From positions 2,790,001-2,854,000 of the forward strand of contig NZ_CP108101.1 in NCBI RefSeq assembly GCF_036195325.1: a stretch of 64,000 nt of DNA, in the 5' to 3' direction. Origin of the DNA: Streptomyces sp. NBC_00234 (lineage in GTDB: Bacteria > Actinomycetota > Actinomycetes > Streptomycetales > Streptomycetaceae). Below, one piece after another: positions 45,575 to 53,397 of the stretch (within the stretch, counting starts at the first letter, position 1; each line of letters starts with the position of its first letter). The position numbers and the translations under genes are program-made. Under the pieces are notes generated by a model that saw only the letters and a list, made by a program, of their open reading frames with translations, had not been told where the DNA came from and ran no database searches.

Positions 45575-45639
45575 GGCCTCTCGTTTGGATCATGCCGGGC
45601 TCGCGGGGTCCGGCCTGATCCAAACGAAAGACCCTAGGC
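45569..45639. repeat. 71-bp imperfect palindrome (30-bp arms) between convergent genes
   Basis: The arms 45569-45598 and 45610-45639 are complementary at 27 of 30 positions around an 11-nt loop, with core CTCGTTTGGATCA and its partner TGATCCAAACGA. The element contains the rhamnose mutarotase stop and ends five bases before the next gene's stop. It can form a bidirectional terminator. Its AT-rich conserved core in such GC-rich DNA looks more like a dispersed palindromic element (REP/MITE-like) than an ordinary hairpin. Confidence 0.85.
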
Positions 45640-45644
45640 GGGCC

Positions 45645-46112
45645 CTACAGCGCCACGGCGGCGAGCAGCGCGAAAGAGGCGATGGTGACGAGGGTGCGGA
45701 TCCGGTGGAGCCGGTTCCAGCGGGGCTCGAACGCCGCCCGGGCCGCACGGTCGTCGCCGCCCTCGGAGGCGGCCAGCGCGTTGTTCAGCGGGATGTTCCC
45801 GGCGATCGTGATCAGATGACTGACCACCGCGCAGGCCAGCGCGCCCGCGACCAGCAGCCGTTCGCCGCCGTCGCGCCCGCCGGACGTGAGGAGTGCGGCG
45901 GCGGGGAAGGCGACCACGCCGAGGAAGACGACCAGGAACACCGGTCCCGGCACCTTCTCGTTGAAGCGGCGCATCGTGGCCGTGAACATGTCGTCCGGCA
46001 GCGCGCCGAGGCCGGGCATGATCGCGATCAGGAACGTCAGCATGAAGCCGGCGTAGAGGCCGGCGGTGATCACGGCAGCCATCATGAACGGGGAGAACAT
46101 GGCGCCCATCAT
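45645..46112 (-). CDS. DUF1772 (anthrone oxygenase-like) membrane protein
   Basis: The 155-residue protein has four membrane segments and the DUF1772 pattern: AGLYAGFMLTFLIAIMPGLGALPDDMFTATMRRFNEKV, GNIPLNNALA, and the C-terminal WNRLHRIRTLVTIASFALL. Some members are anthrone oxygenases or polyketide-related; most are uncharacterised. Two ATG codons open the frame (46112 and 46109). Confidence 0.9.
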   Translation of the reverse strand: MMGAMFSPFMMAAVITAGLYAGFMLTFLIAIMPGLGALPDDMFTATMRRFNEKVPGPVFLVVFLGVVAFPAAALLTSGGRDGGERLLVAGALACAVVSHLITIAGNIPLNNALAASEGGDDRAARAAFEPRWNRLHRIRTLVTIASFALLAAVAL

Positions 46113-46187
46113 GACGTGACGGGGCGGTCCGCGCGCGGCCTTTCCGCAGGACGCCGCCGGACTGCCGGTCTCCGCTCCGCGCGCCGG

Positions 46188-46637
46188 TCAGCCCGCCTCC
46201 GGCCGCCGTTCCGGGCAGCTGTCCGGATGCAGCGCGGTCCGGGCCGAGGTGTCCGCGCCCAGGGGAAGTCCGAGCGTGAAGGCCCAGCAGACCGCGGGCT
46301 CGGTGCCCAGGGCCGGGGTCGTGGTGGCCACCACCCGGATGGCCCGGTCGGTGCGCCGTACGGCCCAGGGCTCCGTACGCAGCGTGCGGGAGATCTCCTC
46401 GTCGGTGAGTGCGCCGTCGTGGGCGGAGGCCGACAGACCCCTGGCGAGGCTCTGGGCGTGCAGGCGGTCGTTCTCCCGCGTGGTCCGGTCGGCCCCTGCG
46501 GGCAGTTCGGCCTGGAGCCACCAGACCAGACCGCCGACGGCGGCCAGTACGACGAGGATTACGAGGAGGGCGGCGCCCCCCGCCAGTCGCGCCAGTGGGC
46601 GGACTGCCGGGGGGCGCCGGTCGTTGTTTCCGGTCAC
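46188..46637 (-). CDS. Small single-pass membrane protein, hypothetical
   Basis: This is a ~149-residue protein with an N-terminal basic tail, one membrane segment (GGAALLVILVVLAAVGGLVWWL, ~20-41) and an extracytoplasmic domain with two Cys (AVCWAF, PDSCPE) that could pair. No family is recognised. The GTG at 46637 overlaps the stop of the large SGNH gene (GTGA), so the two are translated together and may work together at the cell surface. Confidence 0.72.
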   Translation of the reverse strand: MTGNNDRRPPAVRPLARLAGGAALLVILVVLAAVGGLVWWLQAELPAGADRTTRENDRLHAQSLARGLSASAHDGALTDEEISRTLRTEPWAVRRTDRAIRVVATTTPALGTEPAVCWAFTLGLPLGADTSARTALHPDSCPERRPEAG

Positions 46638-49600
46638 GAACCTGTGTAGCCGATCTCGTCGAGTCTCTTCTTCATCACGGCCGCGTAGCCCGTGGTGCCG
46701 TCGGACTTGGGGTGGAAGGACTCCCGGCTGAGGCACACCTCGGGCAGCCAGTCGGTGGTGCACTGGCCGCCGACCTTGGTGACCGGGTCGCCCTGGTGGA
46801 AGTCGCCGTCGCCGTTGGGGCCGACGACCACCTTGTTGATCCACTCGGGATCGTCGCAGCCGGAGTGACCGACGAACGCGTCCACCGGATTGGCGTACTC
46901 GATCTTCATGCCACCGGCCTTGAGGGTGTCGACCAGCGCCTTCTGCTTGTTGTTGGCGTAGTTGACCAGCTCGGCCAGCGCGGCCACCTCCGGCATCATG
47001 TAGTAGTACGAGCCCGAGCACTTCACCGTACGGCTGAGCAGCTCCGGGTACCCCATGAGCATGATCTGCGCCTTGTCGGCCCGGAAGCTGACGTCGTACA
47101 GGGTGGTCCTGAGGTTCGGGATCATCAGGTCGTCGATGATCTTCTTGTACTTGACGAGGAAGTTCGGGTCCTCGTTGCAGTTCGTGCCGATCCCCGAGCA
47201 GTCCAGCATCGCGTTGGCGAAGCCACCGCCGTCGTTACCGCCCAGGGTGAGCATGGCCAGGGTCGTGTCGGAGCTCAGCACCCCGGAGTTGACCTGGTTG
47301 ATCTCCTTGAACTGCCCTTCGCCGAAGCTCTGCGACGCGGGGTCGAACGCCCCGTCCCAGACGTTCCTCGTCATCGCTCCGGAGCAGGCGACGAAGCCGA
47401 GCTCCGCCTGGGTGCTCCAGTCGTCGGAGAGCTGTCCCAGCGGGGTCGAGGACCCCGGGAGCGCGATCTTCCGGCCCCAGGCGTTCTTGCTGCGCCGGCA
47501 GGCGTTCCAGCCGGACTCGCCGTGGTCGGTGTTGGACTCGGGCGCGTAGTCGCCCGCGCCCTCGCCGGCGGTGTACGAGTCCCCGATGACGGCGACGATG
47601 TGCTTGGGCTTGGCCGGCAGCGGCTGGAAGGCCACCGCGTCCCAGGCCACGTCCTCACTGCCCTCGCCGTCGTCGGTCTGGCTCGCGAGCTGCACCCTGG
47701 GCTTGCCGCTCATGTTGTAGACGCCCAGTGACACCCAGGAGTTGGCCTTGATCTTCTGGTTGATGTAGCGGGTCCGGGTGAAGTTTCCGGTTCCGGTGTC
47801 CACCTCGTACTTGGCCTGCTGGGTGTGCGCACCGTGGTCCGGGATGTGGACCATGACGCGGGACCAGCCGTTGATGTCCTGGCCGAGGCTCCAGGTACCC
47901 GTGGTCTCCAGCCGGTCGGCCTCGGCCGTGGCCGTCTTGCGGGTGTGGGTGAACCAGAAGTGGTTGCCGTGGCCCGCACCGATCTGGTGCAGGTCGATCT
48001 TCCCCGGATACACGCCGTTCGAGGCGGCGAAGGTGAACTTGAAGCTTCCTGCCGAGCTCACCGCCCCGCAGGTACGCGCGTCCGAGCCGGCCGGCCTGGT
48101 GCCGCCCGGCAGTTCGTCGACGACCAGCGCGCCCGACGGGAGCCCGCCCGAGCAGCGCGGCGGATAGGAGTTCTCGTCCGGCTGTTCGGGATAGGTGTCG
48201 TCGAAGCGGTGGATGGCGTTGCCGCAGGTGCCGACCGCGCAGTTCTTCCAACCGGTCGCCGCGATCGGCTTGTTCCACCAGCAGTAGAGGTCGGAACGGG
48301 TGCAGGCGCCCATGCCCGGGTCGTTGGAGTCGTTGGGGCCGATCTTCGACGGGTCGCACTCGTTGGAGCTGTCGCAGAACAGGCCCTCCGGCGGCTTGAG
48401 CGCCGTACGGTCCTGCACGGTCGTCCACCACGCGGGGCGGTAACCGGCCTGCATGTCACCCGGCTTGAACAGGGCCGAGATGGGCCGGGCGGCCCAGCCG
48501 AGGACCTTCTCCTGGTACGGCCAGTCCTGCGGGTGCGCCGCGTGCGAGTAGTCGTCGGTACCGGTCGAACTCTCCAGGAAGGGAGTGCGGTTGGCCTTCC
48601 ACAGCGGGTTGGCGGGGTTGTTGGTGAAGCCGACGCCCCACTTGCCCTTGTTGTTGGCCGCGTCGGACTGCTTGTAGTAGCCGGCGTTGTACGCCCACAG
48701 GGCGAAGAACCAGCTCTCCAGGTAGGCCGGGTCGGCGTTGCCGATCTTCAGACCGCCTTCGAGGGTCTGGTTCCACTTCTCCACAAGGATGTTGACACCG
48801 GCGGCGATGTTGGCCGTGTAGTCGATGGCCACCGCCTTCTGCTGGAGGGAGGACCACTGGGTGTCGCCCTTGCGCATGCCGTCCGTGACCTGGGTGATGC
48901 CGTAGCCGCAGTCCGACTCGGTCCAGTCGATCGCCCACGGGTCGGGGATCTGGCCGTCCGAGTTGTACTTCGTGCCGTAGTAGTTGCCGATCAGGGAGTT
49001 GGCCGTGACACCGGGCACCGCGTAGCGGGTGGCCTGCCACATGTTGGACTCCTGGGCGGTGATGCCGAGCATCACCTGCGCCGGGATACGGCCGCCGCCC
49101 GAGAGCGGCTTCAGGGGGAAGAGCTGCTGCGGACGGTACGCACCGATGCCGGTGCCCTTCCAGTCCGCGGGCCGGACCACGTGCTTGTCCAGGTTACTCG
49201 TGATCGCCTGGTCCACCGCCCACTCGATCTGGCGGGGCGTGGGCTGGAACGCCTGGAGCTTCGGGTCACCGCGCGGCACCGCGCAGGTGCGCTCCTCCTC
49301 GACCGGGTTGTTCGGGTCGGCGGCCAGTGCGCTCGTCCCGGACGCCTGGGCGTCGCCGGGCAGCGCGGGCGACTGCTGGTGCCCGGCGGACTCGGCGGGC
49401 GCCGTGCCGGGGAAGGAGTCGAGGGTGCTGCTGCGGCCCGAGTCGAGGTCCTTGACGCCGATCCGCACCGTGCGGGCGGTGAGCGCCTCCTCGGCACGGA
49501 TACGGGAGTCCTTGCCGTCGGCCCAGGCGGTCCTGGTGACCAGCGCCTCGCCCCGGGTGGAGACCAGCGAACCCTTGGGGGTCTTCGCCGGGCGCCGGAC

Positions 49601-50668
49601 GGACGCGGGCAGCGCGGCCGTTCCCGCCTCGGTGTCGCCGGTGACCACGACCGTGCCCCCGGCCGACGCGGCGAGGTCCATCGCGCTGAGCGTGCCGCGC
49701 GCGAGCTGTGCGGGCCTGGCCTTGCCGTTGCCCTTGCGCAGGTCGCCGGAGGCCACCCGCATCACGGTGCCGCGGGGTGCGGCCTTCGCCTTCGTGGACA
49801 CGCCCGGGGCCTTGTCCAGGTAGACGACGCCGCCCTCGTGGTCGGCCCTCAGCTGGAAGGGGATGCCTTCGGTGACGGCGACCGCGGTCCGCTCGCCCTT
49901 CGCGGAGCCCTTCATGCCGATGCGTACGATCCGGTTGCCGTCGGCGGCGACGGCCTCGTCCCCGTACGGCACCGCGGACGTGACCTGCCCCGTCAGCGCG
50001 ACCGGCGCGGCGACCTTGCCGGTGGCCGTGTCGACGCGCAGGAGGCGGGTGGCGTTCCGCTTCATGGTGTCGTCGGTGAACTGGGACAGGATCGCCTGCT
50101 CACCCGTACCGCAGCCGGGCGAGAAGTAGGCGAGGGACGTCTGTACCGGAAGCTTGGTCACCTTGCCGGTGGAGAGCTCCACGACGGCGGTGAAGGCCCC
50201 GCGCGCCATCAGGTCGGCCTTGTTGGTGAACGTCCGCGGGGCGTACGTGACCACGGCGCGCTTGCCCGAGCCCGTCACACAGGCGTTGCCGATCCAGGTG
50301 TCCGTCTCGAATCCGGGTTCCGACAGCGTGGCCGCGGTCCGCCACGCGTAGCCGTCCTTGCGGGGGGCGACGAGCAGATGGAATCCGGTCGCGTCACCCG
50401 ACGTCGTCCACGCCTGGTCCTTCGACGCGGTGAATCCCTTTCCGAGCACCTTCGCGCGCTGCTCGGTGGGGATGGCGGCCGGCTTGCGGTCCGCCGTGGC
50501 CGCGTCCGGTGCCGCGTCGGCCGCCGGCTCGGACCAGCCCTTCGCGGCACCCTTCGGAGCCTTGGGTTCCGGGGTGGCGGCCTGGGCGGGGACGGCTGCC
50601 AGCAGCGCGGCCGAGATGCCCGCCGCCACCAGCGCCTGGAGGTTCTTCCTTCTGTGTCTGCGTATCAA
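46634..50668 (-). CDS. Giant secreted protein: transglycosylase-like plus SGNH/GDSL hydrolase
   Basis: The 1344-residue protein begins with a signal peptide (LQALVAAGISAALLAAVPAQA). Residues ~50-480 are strand-rich and propeller-like. A lytic-transglycosylase-like segment follows at ~540-665 (LGITAQESNMWQ with a candidate catalytic Glu, CGYGITQVTDGM, ALWAYNAGYY). A carbohydrate-binding-like region lies at ~700-1010. An SGNH esterase domain then runs ~1020-1344 (GDSYTAGEG with nucleophile Ser, LGGNDGG, FHPKSDG with His). It should act on peptidoglycan or an acylated wall polymer outside the cell. The TTG at 50668 with AGGAAG is chosen because the signal peptide starts there. Confidence 0.88.
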   Translation of the reverse strand: MIRRHRRKNLQALVAAGISAALLAAVPAQAATPEPKAPKGAAKGWSEPAADAAPDAATADRKPAAIPTEQRAKVLGKGFTASKDQAWTTSGDATGFHLLVAPRKDGYAWRTAATLSEPGFETDTWIGNACVTGSGKRAVVTYAPRTFTNKADLMARGAFTAVVELSTGKVTKLPVQTSLAYFSPGCGTGEQAILSQFTDDTMKRNATRLLRVDTATGKVAAPVALTGQVTSAVPYGDEAVAADGNRIVRIGMKGSAKGERTAVAVTEGIPFQLRADHEGGVVYLDKAPGVSTKAKAAPRGTVMRVASGDLRKGNGKARPAQLARGTLSAMDLAASAGGTVVVTGDTEAGTAALPASVRRPAKTPKGSLVSTRGEALVTRTAWADGKDSRIRAEEALTARTVRIGVKDLDSGRSSTLDSFPGTAPAESAGHQQSPALPGDAQASGTSALAADPNNPVEEERTCAVPRGDPKLQAFQPTPRQIEWAVDQAITSNLDKHVVRPADWKGTGIGAYRPQQLFPLKPLSGGGRIPAQVMLGITAQESNMWQATRYAVPGVTANSLIGNYYGTKYNSDGQIPDPWAIDWTESDCGYGITQVTDGMRKGDTQWSSLQQKAVAIDYTANIAAGVNILVEKWNQTLEGGLKIGNADPAYLESWFFALWAYNAGYYKQSDAANNKGKWGVGFTNNPANPLWKANRTPFLESSTGTDDYSHAAHPQDWPYQEKVLGWAARPISALFKPGDMQAGYRPAWWTTVQDRTALKPPEGLFCDSSNECDPSKIGPNDSNDPGMGACTRSDLYCWWNKPIAATGWKNCAVGTCGNAIHRFDDTYPEQPDENSYPPRCSGGLPSGALVVDELPGGTRPAGSDARTCGAVSSAGSFKFTFAASNGVYPGKIDLHQIGAGHGNHFWFTHTRKTATAEADRLETTGTWSLGQDINGWSRVMVHIPDHGAHTQQAKYEVDTGTGNFTRTRYINQKIKANSWVSLGVYNMSGKPRVQLASQTDDGEGSEDVAWDAVAFQPLPAKPKHIVAVIGDSYTAGEGAGDYAPESNTDHGESGWNACRRSKNAWGRKIALPGSSTPLGQLSDDWSTQAELGFVACSGAMTRNVWDGAFDPASQSFGEGQFKEINQVNSGVLSSDTTLAMLTLGGNDGGGFANAMLDCSGIGTNCNEDPNFLVKYKKIIDDLMIPNLRTTLYDVSFRADKAQIMLMGYPELLSRTVKCSGSYYYMMPEVAALAELVNYANNKQKALVDTLKAGGMKIEYANPVDAFVGHSGCDDPEWINKVVVGPNGDGDFHQGDPVTKVGGQCTTDWLPEVCLSRESFHPKSDGTTGYAAVMKKRLDEIGYTGS

Positions 50669-50802
50669 TGCTCTTCCTGCCTCGGTGCAGTGGGGGGGGC
50701 CGGACACCGATGGGACGAGGTGCCGGCCTGGCGGCGGATCGAGAGGCCACCGTGGTCCAGTCCACACGGCGGCTCTCTCGCGCCACTCTTCCTGACGCCC
50801 CC

Positions 50803-52392
50803 TCAGCCGATCTCGCCCTCCCCGTCACCCGCCTCCGGCGCGCCTTCTCCGCCCATGAGCGAGTCGGCCTGTTCGATCGCCCTGGCCAGCTTCGACACGG
50901 AGCTGTCCTCGGTGACGCCCGCCAGTTTCCGTGCCCTGTCGGAGAGTTCGCCGAGTCCGGGAGTACCGGGCAGATCTCCACCGCGCAGCACGTCGGCGAA
51001 GTACGCGGCCACGGCCGTCACTTGGAGGCGGGTGTTGTCTCCGCCCCACAGGGTCCCGTCGATCGCGCCGGTCTCCACCGATCCGGTCTCCTCGTGCGCT
51101 TCCCTGGTCTTCGGGTCCTGCCAGCGCACCGTCGCGGTCGCCACGTGACCGTGGGCGCCGTCCCGGAGGCGTACGGCATAGAGCGCCGTCACCGTGTGGC
51201 CGGGACCGATCTCGCCGCCGTCCACGCTGTCGTCGCGGAAGTCCTCGTCGGCTACCTTGCGGTTCTCGTAACCGACGAGCCTGAACTGCTGGACCGTCTC
51301 GCGGTCGAAGGCCACCTGGGCCTTGGCGTCACGGGCCCGCAGCTCGACGTGGGCGGGGAGCTGGTCGACGAAGACCTTGCGGGCCTGCGTCTCGTCCGAG
51401 ATGTACGTGGTGTGGCCGTCGCCCTTGTTCGTGAGGCGTTCCATCAGCGCGTCGCCGTAGTCGCTGCCGACGCCCACCCCGAACAGGGTGATGCCGTACT
51501 CGCGGCGCGAGGAGTCGATGCGACCGAGGATCGCGTCGGCCTCCGTCTCCCCGGTGTTGGCGAGCGCGTCGGACAGCAGCACGACCCGGTTGTTGGCGCC
51601 CTTGCGGTGGCCCTTGACGGCCTCGTCGTATCCGCGCCTGATACCGGCGTCCACATTGGTGGAGTCCTGCGGCTCCATGGCCTCGACGACGTCCCGGACC
51701 TTGGTGCGGTTGCCCTGGAGCCGGGTCATCGGCAGCCGGGTCTCGGCCTCGTCGCTGAAGGTGACCAGGGAGACGGAGTCGTCGTCGCGCAGTTCGTCGG
51801 TGAGGATGCCCAGGGACTTCTTCGCCAGGTCCAGACGGCCCGGTTCGGCCATCGACCCGGAGATGTCGACGACGAAGGTGAGTGCGGCCGGCGGGCGTTC
51901 TCCCTGACCGGTGGCGGCCTTGGTGGCGAGCCCGACCCGGACGAGCGACCAGTCGCTCGCTCCCGCCCCGGCGCGGGCACCGTCGACGGTCACCGAGAAG
52001 CCGTTGTCCCTGGGCCGCTCGTAGCCCTGGCGGAAGCTGTTGACGAACTCCTCGGGCCGCACGGTCTCCGGTCCTGGCAGCTGCCCGTCGCCCAATGTGC
52101 GGCGCGCGAAGCCGTAACTGGCGGTGTCCACGTCGAGGGCGAAGGTCGACAGGTAGTCCGGCGGCGCCACCTCACGGGCCGCGTCCTTCCCCTGTTCCGG
52201 AGCGGCCTTGTCCGCCGCCGCGCCGGGCGCCGTCGCGGCCGGGGCGGGGGCCCCGCCGCTCGAACCACTGGCATCGGTCTTGCGGTCCGCGGAGTACGAG
52301 CCGTCCGATCCCCCGCCGCAGCCGGTGAGCAGCATTCCGCCCGCCAGCAGCAGCGCGAGCGTCCCGCTGTACTTCGCCGTCCTGTGATTCAT
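50803..52392 (-). CDS. vWA-domain lipoprotein (YfbK-like)
   Basis: The 529-residue lipoprotein has lipobox LLTGCGGG (Cys ~24) and a Gly/Ala/Pro linker. The YfbK-type N-terminal domain (FALDVDTASYGFARRTL) comes next, then a vWA domain with MIDAS DISGS (~180) and DSTNVDAGI. The C-terminal DUF3520-like region (RDAKAQVAFDRETVQQFRLVGYENR...) ends in LSDRARKLAGV. Exposed on the outer face of the membrane, it probably binds a protein or metal-bridged partner. The ATG at 52392 has GGGGGG upstream. Confidence 0.9.
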   Translation of the reverse strand: MNHRTAKYSGTLALLLAGGMLLTGCGGGSDGSYSADRKTDASGSSGGAPAPAATAPGAAADKAAPEQGKDAAREVAPPDYLSTFALDVDTASYGFARRTLGDGQLPGPETVRPEEFVNSFRQGYERPRDNGFSVTVDGARAGAGASDWSLVRVGLATKAATGQGERPPAALTFVVDISGSMAEPGRLDLAKKSLGILTDELRDDDSVSLVTFSDEAETRLPMTRLQGNRTKVRDVVEAMEPQDSTNVDAGIRRGYDEAVKGHRKGANNRVVLLSDALANTGETEADAILGRIDSSRREYGITLFGVGVGSDYGDALMERLTNKGDGHTTYISDETQARKVFVDQLPAHVELRARDAKAQVAFDRETVQQFRLVGYENRKVADEDFRDDSVDGGEIGPGHTVTALYAVRLRDGAHGHVATATVRWQDPKTREAHEETGSVETGAIDGTLWGGDNTRLQVTAVAAYFADVLRGGDLPGTPGLGELSDRARKLAGVTEDSSVSKLARAIEQADSLMGGEGAPEAGDGEGEIG

Positions 52393-52518
52393 CGGTACCC
52401 CCCACATCGTCGACATCTGTGAATGTGACGTACGAGGAGGGGCGAAAAAGCAGACGAACGAGTTGCGGATCAATCTCGATGCGGCAACGGCGGGCGGAAT
52501 CGGTGCGGAATATCAGCG

Positions 52519-53397
52519 TCAGGACACGATGTCCTTACGACTGAACCCCCGGAAGGCGAAAGCGAACAGGATCAGGGCATAGGTGACGGACACCGCGGCG
52601 CCCTTCGCCATGCCGCCCCACTCCAGGTCCGGCTGGAGCGCGTCCGCCCAGGCGAACTGCCAGTGCGCGGGGAGGAATTCGCGCCAGGAGCCGAGCGCGG
52701 TGACGGCGTCCAGGACATTGCCGACGATGGTGAGGCCGACGGCGCCTCCGACCGCTCCCAGGGGTGCGTCCGTCTTCGTCGACAGCCAGAACGCCAGGGC
52801 GGCGGTGACCAGTTGGGAGACGAAGATGAACGCCACCACGAGCGCCAGCCGCGGAACCGTGTCCCCGGTGGCGAGCGCGCCGCCGGTGGGGAGTTGCAGT
52901 GGCCCCCAGCCGTACGCCGCGGCTCCCGCCGCGAGTGCCACCACGGGCAGCAGCACCATCGCGGCCAGGCTGAAGCCGAGCGCGACGACGAGCTTGCTCC
53001 ACAGCAGCCGGGTCCGCGGCACGGGTGCGGCGAGCAGGTAGCGCAGCGAGGACCAGCTGGCCTCGGAGGCGACGGTGTCCCCGCAGAACAGGGCCACCGG
53101 CACCACGAGCAGGAATCCGGCCGAGACGAACAGGCAGGTGGCGGCGAAGTTGGCGGCGGAGGCCGTCGCCGTGTCCATCAGGGTGATGCGTTCACCGCCG
53201 CCCGGTCCGCCGTCGGGGGTGCCGCCGATCGCGAAGGCGATGATCAGGATGAAGGGCAGGGCGGCCAGCACTCCGCCCATGAGCAGGGTGCGGCGCCTGC
53301 GCAGCTGCCGCATCGCTTCGACACGCAGCGGCAGCGTGCGCCGGGCCCGGTAGCCGGGCGCCTCGGGGGCGTGTGTCACATCGACTGCGGCACTCAT
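52519..53397 (-). CDS. ABC-2 type transporter permease
   Basis: The 292-residue permease has six membrane segments: ~40-58, a pair around 85-110, ~135-165, ~185-205, ~215-235 and the C-terminal ~265-285. The cytoplasmic start contains RVEAMRQLRRRRT, and the LRYLLAAPVPRTRLLWSKL coupling segment lies at ~115-135. The start ATG overlaps the stop of the hydrolase/ATPase fusion, which supplies its ATPase. Confidence 0.9.
   Translation of the reverse strand: MSAAVDVTHAPEAPGYRARRTLPLRVEAMRQLRRRRTLLMGGVLAALPFILIIAFAIGGTPDGGPGGGERITLMDTATASAANFAATCLFVSAGFLLVVPVALFCGDTVASEASWSSLRYLLAAPVPRTRLLWSKLVVALGFSLAAMVLLPVVALAAGAAAYGWGPLQLPTGGALATGDTVPRLALVVAFIFVSQLVTAALAFWLSTKTDAPLGAVGGAVGLTIVGNVLDAVTALGSWREFLPAHWQFAWADALQPDLEWGGMAKGAAVSVTYALILFAFAFRGFSRKDIVS

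Noticed and set aside
47825..51148. Plus-strand frame of 1107 codons opposite the SGNH protein
   Set aside because: Antisense shadow; the SGNH and transglycosylase-like motifs are on the minus strand.
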